This document shows positions 1 to 7,909 of a DNA stretch of 64,000 nucleotides, piece by piece. How positions within the stretch are numbered: the first letter of the stretch is position 1; every line of letters begins with the position of its first letter. Both the position numbers and the translations under genes were made by a program. The notes beneath the pieces were generated by a model. That model had not been told where the DNA came from, made no database searches, and worked only from the letters and a program-made list of their open reading frames with translations. Origin of the DNA: Sedimentimonas flavescens (lineage in GTDB: Bacteria > Pseudomonadota > Alphaproteobacteria > Rhodobacterales > Rhodobacteraceae). The stretch covers positions 248,001 to 312,000 of the forward strand of contig NZ_JAHVAI010000002.1 in NCBI RefSeq assembly GCF_019264375.1. The letters run 5' to 3'.

Positions 1-108
1 GTTCTGATCGGGCCGGACGGGCGTGTCGTCGGAACCTACGGCGCCTTCGTCAAACCCACTTCGCCCAGCCTGCGCAACGCCATCGATAGCCTCATGCCGC
101 AAGGCTGA
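1..108 (+). CDS. C-terminal end of a probable SCO1/SenC- or thioredoxin-fold protein (partial)
   Basis: The frame is open from the first base and ends at TGA after 35 residues. It contains a stretch like VLIGPDGRVVGTYGAF, which resembles the last strand and helix of SCO/redoxin proteins, where a 'liDpdGrvv' strand follows the cis-proline. The catalytic part lies outside the window, so the family call is a resemblance only. It precedes an SQR-like gene on the same strand by about 105 bases. Confidence 0.4.
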   Translation, partial: VLIGPDGRVVGTYGAFVKPTSPSLRNAIDSLMPQG

Positions 109-176
109 GAACAGGCGCCTGCCTATTGCACGGAACTGCCACTTTGACGGGGCTTGTCCCTGACCGACCTGCGAAA

Positions 177-198
177 TACATTCACGCCGATGAATGTA
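177..198. promoter_or_regulatory. ATTC-N8-GAAT operator (SqrR/BigR/SoxR type)
   Basis: TACATTC and GAATGTA form a perfect 7-bp inverted repeat around 8 bases, ending 15 bases before the ATG of the SQR-like gene. ATTC-N8-GAAT is, from memory, the motif described for the persulfide-responsive ArsR-family repressor SqrR. A repressor here would block the ribosome-proximal promoter region. Assignment to SoxR of this window is inference. Confidence 0.65.
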
Positions 199-213
199 AG
201 CCCGGAGCCAACC

Positions 214-1341
214 ATGTCTCAGATCGTCATCCTCGGCTCGGGCTTTGCCGCCCTGAGTGCCATCCGCGAGTTGCGCCGCCAGGGCAGCAATGCCGAGATT
301 ACCGTGATCTCGCCACGCGATGAGCTGCACTACGTCCCCTCAAGCATCTGGATCCCGGCAGGTGTCCGCAAGGCCGAGAACCTACGCCTGCCGCTGCGCC
401 GCTTCTTCGAGCGTCACAACGTCAAGTTCATCAAGGCCGCGGTGACGGGCCTCAGCGCCGCCGAGAAACGCATCGACACCGACGCAGGCCCGGTCACGGC
501 AGATCAGATCCTGATTGCCACCGGCGGGCGCTTCATCCGCAAGCTGCCGGGGATCGAGCACGCGATCATCCCCTGCGAGGGGATCGCGGCGGCCGAGGCG
601 ATGTCCGCGAAGCTGGCGGGCCTTGACGGCGGCACCATCGCCATCGGCATGGCCACGAACCCCAACGAACCCGGTGCGATGCGCGGCGGGCCGATGTTCG
701 AATATCTCTTCATCCTCGACACGCTGCTGTGCCGTCAGGGCCGCCGCGACCGCTTCGAGCTGGTGTTCTTCAGCCCCTCGGACCGCCCCGGCGCACGGCT
801 TGGTGAAAAGGCGGTGGACGGGTTGCTGGTCGAAATGAAGCGTCGCGGGATCGAGACGCGGCTTGGCCACAAGATGGTCCGCATCGACCCCGACCGCGTG
901 GTGACCGAGGGCGGCGAGATCCCGGCCGACCTGATCCTGTTCCAGCCCGGCATGACCGGCCCGGCGTGGCTGGCGCAATCGGATCTGCCGCTGTCGCCCG
1001 GCGGGATGGTGCGCGCCGATGCTGGCTGCCGGGTCGAGGGGACCGATGCGATCTGGGTTGCGGGCGATGCGGGAAGCTACCCCGGCCCCGACTGGATGCC
1101 CAAACAGGCGCACCAGGCCGATTTGCAGGCCAAGGCGGCGGCGGCGAATATCGCGGCGGTGCTGCAAGGCCGCTCGCCCGATGCGACCTTCGTGGCCGAG
1201 CTGATCTGCATCATGGATTCGCTCGACAAGGGGATGCTGGTGTTCCGGCGCGGCAAGCTCAACATCGTGCTGCCCGCGCTGCGGCCGCTACACTGGGTCA
1301 AGCGCATGTTCGAGCGCCACTACCTGCGCGCCTTCCGCTAA
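214..1341 (+). CDS. Sulfide:quinone oxidoreductase-like FAD-dependent oxidoreductase
   Basis: A 375-residue flavoprotein of the SQR / flavocytochrome c sulfide dehydrogenase superfamily. It has an N-terminal FAD dinucleotide fold (VILGSGFAALSA, residues 5-16), an ATGG segment near 102 and a second FAD contact, WVAGDAG, near 281-287. ATG 214 was chosen because a GGAG lies 7 bases upstream and the dinucleotide fold then begins at the N-terminus as usual; an upstream TTG would add 20 unrelated residues and would run through the palindrome. Cysteines are at 121, 173, 272 and 332. I see none near residue 160, where classical type I SQRs carry one of their redox cysteines, so it is either a divergent SQR type or another NAD(P)/FAD oxidoreductase. 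The operator in front suggests sulfide or persulfide control. Confidence 0.75.
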   Translation: MSQIVILGSGFAALSAIRELRRQGSNAEITVISPRDELHYVPSSIWIPAGVRKAENLRLPLRRFFERHNVKFIKAAVTGLSAAEKRIDTDAGPVTADQILIATGGRFIRKLPGIEHAIIPCEGIAAAEAMSAKLAGLDGGTIAIGMATNPNEPGAMRGGPMFEYLFILDTLLCRQGRRDRFELVFFSPSDRPGARLGEKAVDGLLVEMKRRGIETRLGHKMVRIDPDRVVTEGGEIPADLILFQPGMTGPAWLAQSDLPLSPGGMVRADAGCRVEGTDAIWVAGDAGSYPGPDWMPKQAHQADLQAKAAAANIAAVLQGRSPDATFVAELICIMDSLDKGMLVFRRGKLNIVLPALRPLHWVKRMFERHYLRAFR

Positions 1342-1345
1342 GCGA

Positions 1346-1377
1346 AAAGGCCGGCGATCCTGAGATCACCGGCCTTT
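1346..1377. terminator. Bidirectional hairpin between convergent genes
   Basis: A 14-bp stem with one mismatch (AAAGGCCGGCGATC against GATCACCGGCCTTT) closes a CTGA loop. It lies between the SQR-like gene and the oppositely oriented mttB-family gene, with A/T runs at both feet, so it can serve either strand. Confidence 0.8.
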
Positions 1378-1381
1378 CAGA

Positions 1382-2938
1382 TCACATGAAGGCGTCGGGC
1401 TCCGCGGCCTTCTTCCTGGCCACATATTCGGCCAGCGCCTCGGCGGTGCCGGGGTCGATGTCCGGGGCCTGATACTCGCCCAGCATCTTCTCGACCCGCT
1501 TTTCGGCCAGCGCCATGGTGTCGCGCGCGCCTTCCTCTTCCCAGGTCTCGAAGGGCTTGTAGTCAAGCAGGTCGGTCTTCCAGAACGCGGTCTTGAAGTT
1601 GGCCTGCGTGTGGCCGCAGCCGAGGTAGTGGCCACCCGGCCCCACTTCGCGCAGCGCATCCATGCCCTGACCGTTCTCGCTCATGTCCACACCGGCCGCA
1701 AGGCGGTGCAGGATGCCCAGCTGATCGGCGTCCATCACGTATTTCTCGTAGGACGAGACCAGACCGCCTTCCAGCCAACCGCAAGCGTGCAGCATGAAGT
1801 TCACGCCCGACAGAAGGCCGATATTCAGGCTGTTCGCCGTTTCATAGGCCGCCTGCGCGTCGGGCAGTTTCGAGCCGCAGAACGACCCGGCCGAGCGGTA
1901 GGGCAGCCCCAGACGCCGGGCCAGCTGACCCGCACCAAGCGTGATCTGCGCCGCTTCCGGGGTGCCGAAGGTCGGCGCGCCCGAGTTCATGTCGATCGAG
2001 GTCACGAAGGCGCCGAAGATCACCGGCGCGCCGGGGCGGATCATCTGGCTGTAAGCCACACCCACCAGAACCTCGGCCAGAACCTGCGTCAGCGTGCCCG
2101 CAACCGTCACCGGCGCCATCGCACCGCCCACGATGAAGGGCGAGATGATGCAGGCCTGGTTCGCGGCGGCATAAACCTCGAGCGCGTCCATCATGATCGG
2201 GTCGAAGGTCAGCGGCGAGTTGATGTTCACCAGCGACGTCATGACCGTGTTCTGGTCGACGAAATCCGAGCCGAACAGGATCTTGGACATCTCGACCGAG
2301 TCGACACAGCGCGAGCGCTCGGTCACCGAGCCCATATAGGGCTTGTCCGACAGCGTCATATGGGCGTGCAGCATATCAAGATGGCGCTTGTTCACCGCAA
2401 CATCGGTCGGCTCGCACACGGTGCCGCCCGAATGGTGAACCCATTTCGACATCTGGCCGAGCTTCACGAAGTTGCGGAAGTCGGCGATGGTGGCGTAGCG
2501 GCGGCCACCCTGACGGTCACGCACGAAGGGCGGGCCGTAGACCGGGGCCAGAACCAGGTTCTTGCCGCCGATGGTCACGTTGCGCTCGGGGTTGCGGGCG
2601 TGCTGGACGAAGCTCGACGGCGCCGTCTTGCACAGCGAGCGCGCCAGACCGCGCGGCAGGCGCACGCGCTCGCCCTGAACATCGGCACCCACGGCGCGCC
2701 AACGCTCCAGCGCGGCGGGGTTATCGACGAAATTGACGCCAATTTCCTCAAGCACCGTCTCGGCGTTGTATTCGATGATCTGGAGCGCCTCTTCGTTCAG
2801 GATCTCCATATTCGGGATGTTGCGCTCGATGAAGCGCGCAAACTCGATCTTGGGCGCGGTCCGTTCAGCGCGACGCGCTGCCCCGCCACCGCCCCGAGCC
2901 CGACGCCCTGCACCAGCTTGCACAACCGTTTCTTCCAT
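1382..2938 (-). CDS. MttB-family (trimethylamine methyltransferase family, non-pyrrolysine) protein
   Basis: A 518-residue protein of the MttB/COG5598 superfamily of corrinoid-dependent methyltransferases, which move a methyl group from a quaternary amine such as glycine betaine to a corrinoid protein. It is collinear with the family over about residues 35-515, with motifs such as GPPFV, GGTVCEPTD and a Gly-rich C-terminal LGCGHTQANF. The reading frame has no internal TAG, so it is not a pyrrolysine enzyme. The first 30 residues are Arg/Gly/Ala rich. The start has GGAGG five bases upstream. No corrinoid protein gene is adjacent. It follows aglK on the same strand after 70 bases, so it could be read through from the agl operon. 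The substrate cannot be told from sequence. Confidence 0.85.
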   Translation of the reverse strand: MEETVVQAGAGRRARGGGGAARRAERTAPKIEFARFIERNIPNMEILNEEALQIIEYNAETVLEEIGVNFVDNPAALERWRAVGADVQGERVRLPRGLARSLCKTAPSSFVQHARNPERNVTIGGKNLVLAPVYGPPFVRDRQGGRRYATIADFRNFVKLGQMSKWVHHSGGTVCEPTDVAVNKRHLDMLHAHMTLSDKPYMGSVTERSRCVDSVEMSKILFGSDFVDQNTVMTSLVNINSPLTFDPIMMDALEVYAAANQACIISPFIVGGAMAPVTVAGTLTQVLAEVLVGVAYSQMIRPGAPVIFGAFVTSIDMNSGAPTFGTPEAAQITLGAGQLARRLGLPYRSAGSFCGSKLPDAQAAYETANSLNIGLLSGVNFMLHACGWLEGGLVSSYEKYVMDADQLGILHRLAAGVDMSENGQGMDALREVGPGGHYLGCGHTQANFKTAFWKTDLLDYKPFETWEEEGARDTMALAEKRVEKMLGEYQAPDIDPGTAEALAEYVARKKAAEPDAFM

Positions 2939-3008
2939 TGCGGCCTCCGCGTGTTCCTTTCCCCAGTTTTAGCGCGAGGGGCGCGGATGCCATGCGCGGA
3001 TTGCGACC

Positions 3009-4094
3009 TCAGCGGTAAAGAAGCGACCGCCCCTCGGCGAAAAGGTGGACCTTGGCGGGGTCGGCACCGAGCGTCACGCTGCGCCGCCGCAGGTCACTAT
3101 GGATGCCCGGAAGCTTGGCGATCATCGTCGGCGCGCCCTCCGCATGGGTGAAGTAGAGCAGCGTCACCTCACCCAAAGCCTCGACGATATCGACTGTCCC
3201 GGTGTAGATCCCCTCGCCCTCGGCGGGCACGAAATCCTCAGGGCGCACGCCGATGTTCACTTGTAACCCCATGTCGGTGTCGCGCGTTGGCACATGCGAA
3301 CGCGCGGTGCCGCCGTTCTTCAGGCGAACGGTGGTGACCTCGCCTGTTCCGATCACCTCGCCGGGCAGCAGGTTCATTGCGGGCGAGCCGATGAACTGCG
3401 CCACGAACTCGCTGTTTGGGCGTTCATAAAGCTCCAGCGGCGAGCCGACCTGCGCGATACCCTTGTTGGCCAGCACCACGATGCGCGAGGCCAGTGTCAT
3501 CGCCTCGACCTGATCGTGGGTGACATAGATCATCGTGCGCTCGGGCATGGCCTCTTTGAGCTGCGCGATCTCGATGCGCGTGGCCACCCGCAGCGCCGCG
3601 TCGAGGTTCGAGAGCGGCTCATCGAAGAGATAGACCTTGGGGTCGCGTACGATGGCCCGCCCGATCGCGACGCGCTGCCGCTGCCCGCCCGAAAGCGCCT
3701 TGGGCAGGCGGTCGAGATAGGGCGTCAGTTGCAGGATGCGCGCGGCCTTTTCCACCGCAGCGTCGATCTCGGCCTGCGGTTTCTTGGCGATCTTGAGGGC
3801 AAAGACCATGTTCTCGCGCACCGTCATATGCGGATAAAGCGCGTAGGATTGAAACACCATCGCAATACCGCGTTGCGCGGGTGGAACATCATTCATGCGC
3901 TGGCCGTCGATGAACAGATCGCCCCCGCTGATCCGCTCAAGCCCCGCAATCATGCGCAGAAGCGTCGATTTTCCGCAGCCCGAGGGACCGACGAACACGA
4001 TCAGCTCCCCCGCCGCGATCTCAAGGTCGATGTCCTTGAGGACATTCACCTCGCCGTAGGACTTGGCGATTTGCTTGAGCGAAAGATCAGCCAT
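3009..4094 (-). CDS. aglK: Alpha-glucoside ABC transporter, ATP-binding protein AglK
   Basis: A 361-residue MalK/UgpC-type ATPase of a carbohydrate importer, acting at the inner face of the membrane. It has Walker A GPSGCGKST at 36-44, Q-loop Gln82, signature LSGGQ at 134-138, Walker B VYLFDE at 154-159 and switch His193. A TOBE-type substrate-regulation domain follows from about residue 240 to the end. Its start overlaps the end of aglA by 8 bases. It is the last gene of the aglE-F-G-A-K unit and energises the AglF/AglG permease. Family assignment is firm; the alpha-glucoside specificity rests on the operon. Confidence 0.93.
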   Translation of the reverse strand: MADLSLKQIAKSYGEVNVLKDIDLEIAAGELIVFVGPSGCGKSTLLRMIAGLERISGGDLFIDGQRMNDVPPAQRGIAMVFQSYALYPHMTVRENMVFALKIAKKPQAEIDAAVEKAARILQLTPYLDRLPKALSGGQRQRVAIGRAIVRDPKVYLFDEPLSNLDAALRVATRIEIAQLKEAMPERTMIYVTHDQVEAMTLASRIVVLANKGIAQVGSPLELYERPNSEFVAQFIGSPAMNLLPGEVIGTGEVTTVRLKNGGTARSHVPTRDTDMGLQVNIGVRPEDFVPAEGEGIYTGTVDIVEALGEVTLLYFTHAEGAPTMIAKLPGIHSDLRRRSVTLGADPAKVHLFAEGRSLLYR

Positions 4095-5736
4095 TTCGGC
4101 CTCCGGGGTTCAAAAGCAGGATGCTCGGCTGCCAAGGGCCAAGGTGAAGCGTGTGATCGGGCAAGGGCCGGGTCGAGCCGATCTCGCCGCCGATGGTGAT
4201 CCAGTCGCCTGTGGGCACGGTGGTATCGACGGGATGGTCCGAGAGGTTGAAGATGCACAGGATCGTCTCGCCCGCGCTTTCTCGCGCAAAGCGGAGCACG
4301 TCGCCCTGAACCTCGATCTGTTTCATAGAGCCAGCCCGCAAAGCATTGTGTTGTTTGCGAAATGCGATGACCCGGCGGTAGTGATGCAGAAGCGCGGCAG
4401 GATCAAGTTCCGCCGCATCGGCGGCGCTACGGTGATGCGCCGAGGGCACCGGCAGCCAGGGCCGCGCGGTCGAGAACCCGGCATATACGGCGTCCTTTTC
4501 CCAGGCCATCGGTGTGCGACAGCCATCACGCCCCTTGAACTCGGGCCAGAACTCCTTGCCGTAGGGATCTTGCAGATCTTCATAGGCGATCTCGGCCTCG
4601 GGCAGGCCCAGCTCTTCGCCCTGATAGAGGCAGACCGACCCCTTGAGGCACATCAAAAGCGTCGCGTAAGCCTTTGCGCCTGCTGGAGTAAGCCCCCAAC
4701 GCGAAATGTGCCGCACCACGTCATGGTTGGAATAGGCCCAACAGGCCCAACCCTGCGGTGCCACCCGGTCAAGATGCGCGAAGGTGTCGGCGATGAACTG
4801 CGCCGATAGCGGTGCGTGACCGGACAGAAGCTCGAACGCATAGGACATCTGCATCCGGTCCTCGCCCGAGGTATATTCGCCAAGGATCTCTAGCCCGCGC
4901 TGGCTATCGCCCACCTCACCCACGGCAGCGGCATTGCAGCCATCCATCAGCGTGCGCAATTTGCAAAGAAATTCAACGTTCTTCGGGTGGTTCTTGTCAT
5001 AGATATGGCGCTGGTGATTGTAGGGATTCACCTTGGGCGCGGTCTGGTCGTTGCGTTCTGCCACCGGCAGGGGCGGATTGTCGCGCAACTGCTCGTCATG
5101 CATGTAGAAATTGATCGTATCGAGGCGGAAGCCATCCACCCCGCGCTCTAGCCAGAACTTGGCGACCGCCAGCAATTCCTGCTGCACGGCGGTGCAGTGG
5201 AAGTTCAGATCGGGCTGCTGGATCAGGAAGTTGTGCAGGTAATACTGCTCGCGCCGCGAGTCCCAATGCCAAGCGGGCCCGCCGAAGATCGACAGCCAGT
5301 TGTTCGGCGCCGTGCCGTCGGGCTTGGGGTCGGCCCAGACATACCAGTCTGCCTTGTCATTGTCGCGGCTCGACCGGCTTTCCTTGAACCACGGGTGCTG
5401 GTCCGAGGTATGGCTGAGCACCAGGTCGATCATCACCTTCAGCCCAAGCGCGTGGGCCGTGGCGATCACCTGGTCGAAATCGGCCAGCGAGCCAAACATC
5501 GGATCAACGTCGCAGTAGTCCGACACGTCATAGCCGAAATCCCGCATCGGCGAGGTGAAGAAGGGCGAGATCCAGATTGCATCGACACCAAGACTTGCCA
5601 CATGCGGCAGCCGCCGGACGATGCCAAGCAGATCGCCCACCCCGTCGCCATTGCTGTCCTGAAAGCTGCGCGGATAGATCTGGTAGATCACCGCGCCCCG
5701 CCACCAGTCCGGGTCTTTCCGAAGAACGTTCATCAA
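4087..5736 (-). CDS. aglA: Alpha-glucosidase AglA (GH13)
   Basis: A 549-residue cytoplasmic GH13 alpha-glucosidase that splits imported alpha-glucosides (sucrose, maltose, trehalose-like sugars). The conserved GH13 regions are in order: DLVLSHTS (104-111), GFRLDTINF (202-210, nucleophile Asp206), AVGEVG (271-276, acid/base Glu274) and YSNHDVVRH (335-343, Asp339). There is no signal peptide, which fits hydrolysis after uptake. The start overlaps the end of aglG by 4 bases (ATGA), so the two are translationally coupled. Length and order match the rhizobial agl operon. Confidence 0.93.
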   Translation of the reverse strand: MMNVLRKDPDWWRGAVIYQIYPRSFQDSNGDGVGDLLGIVRRLPHVASLGVDAIWISPFFTSPMRDFGYDVSDYCDVDPMFGSLADFDQVIATAHALGLKVMIDLVLSHTSDQHPWFKESRSSRDNDKADWYVWADPKPDGTAPNNWLSIFGGPAWHWDSRREQYYLHNFLIQQPDLNFHCTAVQQELLAVAKFWLERGVDGFRLDTINFYMHDEQLRDNPPLPVAERNDQTAPKVNPYNHQRHIYDKNHPKNVEFLCKLRTLMDGCNAAAVGEVGDSQRGLEILGEYTSGEDRMQMSYAFELLSGHAPLSAQFIADTFAHLDRVAPQGWACWAYSNHDVVRHISRWGLTPAGAKAYATLLMCLKGSVCLYQGEELGLPEAEIAYEDLQDPYGKEFWPEFKGRDGCRTPMAWEKDAVYAGFSTARPWLPVPSAHHRSAADAAELDPAALLHHYRRVIAFRKQHNALRAGSMKQIEVQGDVLRFARESAGETILCIFNLSDHPVDTTVPTGDWITIGGEIGSTRPLPDHTLHLGPWQPSILLLNPGGRNG

Positions 5737-6869
5737 CCACCTTTCACCGAGCCGGCCAGCAGGCCGCGCACCAGGTATTTCTGCATTGCAAAGAAGACGA
5801 TCAGCGGCACGGCAATCGAAATGAAGGCCGAGGCGGCGAGGATCTCCCAGTCGCCACCGCGCGAGCCCAAAAGCTCTCGCAAGACGCCCGTCATCACCAG
5901 TTGTTCCTTGCGGTTGCCAAGGAAGACGGTGGCCACCAGCAGGTCATTCCAGACCCAGAGAAACTGGAAGATCGCAAACGAGGCCAGCGCCGGGAAGCTG
6001 AGCGGCAGGATGATCCGGCGGAAGATCTGGAACTCGGTCGCGCCATCGACGCGCGCGCTCTCGATGATTTCGCGCGGCAGGCCGACCATGTAGTTGCGCA
6101 ACAGGTAAATCGCGAGCGGCAGGCCAAAGCCGGTATGAGCCAGCCAAATCCCCATGTAGCCCTTTCCTAGGCCGATCTCATTGTGGAATTTCAACAGCGG
6201 GATCAGCGCGAGTTGTAGCGGCACGACCAAGAGGCCCACGACACCGGCAATCAGCAGCGCGCGGCCCGGAAACTCCATCCACGCCAGCGCATAGGCCGCG
6301 AAAGCTGCGATCAGGATGGGAATGATGGTGGCCGGGATCGTGACGGTGAAGGTATTCAGGAACGCCTGCCCCAACCCCTCGGCCCCGATCACGCGGGCGT
6401 AGTTTTCAGTCGTGAATTTCGGCGGCGCGGTGGTGGTCAGAAAGATCCGCATCCCGCGTTGGTCGGTGAATTCGGTGGGCGAGGTCAGCCGGTAGCTGCC
6501 GTCCTCGGCCACGCTCAGGGCCTGCCCGTCCTTCAACTCGGCCGTATCACCCGGTGCATATGCCGCAGGATCGCGTGAATTCGTGCCCCAGGCGCTCAGG
6601 CTCTGGCCCTCGGTCAGCACATTGCCGGCGATGACCCACAGATCGCCCTCCTGCACCTGATCGGCGGCGGTTCCGGCACGCACAAAGTTGCTGGCCTCCG
6701 AGGACATGCCCGCACGCCACCAGCCGGAATTGGCGATCTGGTCGCGGTCACGGAACGAGGATACCAGCAAGCCGAAGGTCGGGATCGTCCAAAGCAGGAC
6801 AAGCGCCAGTGCCGCCAGATTGACCGCCCAGACCAGCCGCGCCCTGGTGCCTGCAATCGCGCTCATCAC
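5733..6869 (-). CDS. aglG: Alpha-glucoside ABC transporter permease AglG
   Basis: A 378-residue inner-membrane permease of the MalG class. One N-terminal membrane helix (about 12-35) is followed by a periplasmic insertion of about 110 residues, then five to six helices. The EAA loop ESARVDGATEFQIFRRI sits in the C-terminal half and docks on the ATPase. The insertion makes it longer than the usual 280-residue MalG proteins but is typical of AglG. It overlaps aglF upstream and aglA downstream by 4 bases each. Confidence 0.92.
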   Translation of the reverse strand: MMSAIAGTRARLVWAVNLAALALVLLWTIPTFGLLVSSFRDRDQIANSGWWRAGMSSEASNFVRAGTAADQVQEGDLWVIAGNVLTEGQSLSAWGTNSRDPAAYAPGDTAELKDGQALSVAEDGSYRLTSPTEFTDQRGMRIFLTTTAPPKFTTENYARVIGAEGLGQAFLNTFTVTIPATIIPILIAAFAAYALAWMEFPGRALLIAGVVGLLVVPLQLALIPLLKFHNEIGLGKGYMGIWLAHTGFGLPLAIYLLRNYMVGLPREIIESARVDGATEFQIFRRIILPLSFPALASFAIFQFLWVWNDLLVATVFLGNRKEQLVMTGVLRELLGSRGGDWEILAASAFISIAVPLIVFFAMQKYLVRGLLAGSVKGG

Positions 6870-7861
6870 AGCATCTCCCGGCGGGCGTTGCGGATGTTCC
6901 AGACCATGATCGGCGTCACCAGCGCCATGATCACGATGGCAATCGCCGAGCCGCGGCCGTAATCGGGCGCGCCGCGGAACATCCAGTCATACATCAGGTT
7001 CGCGAGCACCTGCGTGCCCCACTGGCCGTTGGTCATGACGAAAACGATGTCGAAGACCTTGAGCACGACGATGGTGATCGTGGTCCAGACCACGGCGATC
7101 GTGCCCCATATCTGCGGCACCTTGATCTTGAAAAACAGCTGCCAGGGGTTGGCGCCATCAAGGATCGCGGCCTCGATCGTCTCTTCGGGAATGCCGCGCA
7201 GCGCGGCCGACAGGATCACCATGGCGAAACCCGTCTGGATCCAGATCAGCACCGCCATCAGGAAAAAGTTATTCCAGAACAGAAGCGTCAGCCAGGTTTC
7301 GGGCGGGTTTCCAAGCGAGGTCCAGATCGCGTTCAGCAGGCCGATCTGTTCCTGCCCCTCGGCGCGGTAGTCGTAGATGAACTTCCAGATCACGCCCGCA
7401 CCCACGAAAGAAATCGCCATGGGCATGAAAATGAAGCTTTTCGCGGCGTTACCCCAGCGGATGCGGTCGGTCACCTGCGCCGCCAGCAGCCCGAAAAAGG
7501 TCGAAGCGGCAGGCACTACGAGCAGCCAAAGCATGTTGTTGAAGATCGACTCGCGGAACTTCGCATCGCCCATCAGCCAGCGATAGTTATCGAGCCCGAC
7601 GAAATCCCGGCTGTCGGCATCCATAAGGCTGCGCCAGGCCGAGTTGATGACGGGATAGACGAGGTAGAGCGCCAGAAACAGCACCGCCGGGCCGATGAAC
7701 AGCCAGGGGCGGATCATGTTGGCGCGCAGGATGTTGCGCCCCGCATCCTCGCCGCGCGGCGGGTAGAGGCTGTCGAGCACCCAGTTCGACCCCCAGAACC
7801 ATGCAACGCAGCCAAAGACGCCCGCGACGATGGTTCCGCCTGCAAATAATAGCTGTTCCAC
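6866..7861 (-). CDS. aglF: Alpha-glucoside ABC transporter permease AglF
   Basis: A 331-residue permease of the MalF class that pairs with AglG. There is a membrane helix at about 5-28, another at 52-75, and a BPD_transp domain with the EAA loop EAAILDGANPWQLFFKIK near residues 230-250. It is separated from aglE by 48 bases that hold a strong hairpin, so expression should be lower than that of the binding protein. Confidence 0.92.
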   Translation of the reverse strand: MEQLLFAGGTIVAGVFGCVAWFWGSNWVLDSLYPPRGEDAGRNILRANMIRPWLFIGPAVLFLALYLVYPVINSAWRSLMDADSRDFVGLDNYRWLMGDAKFRESIFNNMLWLLVVPAASTFFGLLAAQVTDRIRWGNAAKSFIFMPMAISFVGAGVIWKFIYDYRAEGQEQIGLLNAIWTSLGNPPETWLTLLFWNNFFLMAVLIWIQTGFAMVILSAALRGIPEETIEAAILDGANPWQLFFKIKVPQIWGTIAVVWTTITIVVLKVFDIVFVMTNGQWGTQVLANLMYDWMFRGAPDYGRGSAIAIVIMALVTPIMVWNIRNARREML

Positions 7862-7873
7862 AGCGCCCCCCAG

Positions 7874-7902
7874 AAAAAGGCCGCCCGCGTTTGGCGGGCG
7901 GC
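7874..7902 (-). terminator. Intercistronic hairpin between aglE and aglF
   Basis: A perfect 9-bp GC stem (GCCGCCCGC / GCGGGCGGC) with a 5-base loop is followed on the minus strand by CC and a run of five T. In binding-protein transport operons such structures cause partial termination or protect the 3' end of the binding-protein message. That role is inferred. Confidence 0.7.
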
Positions 7903-7909
7903 GCTGGTC

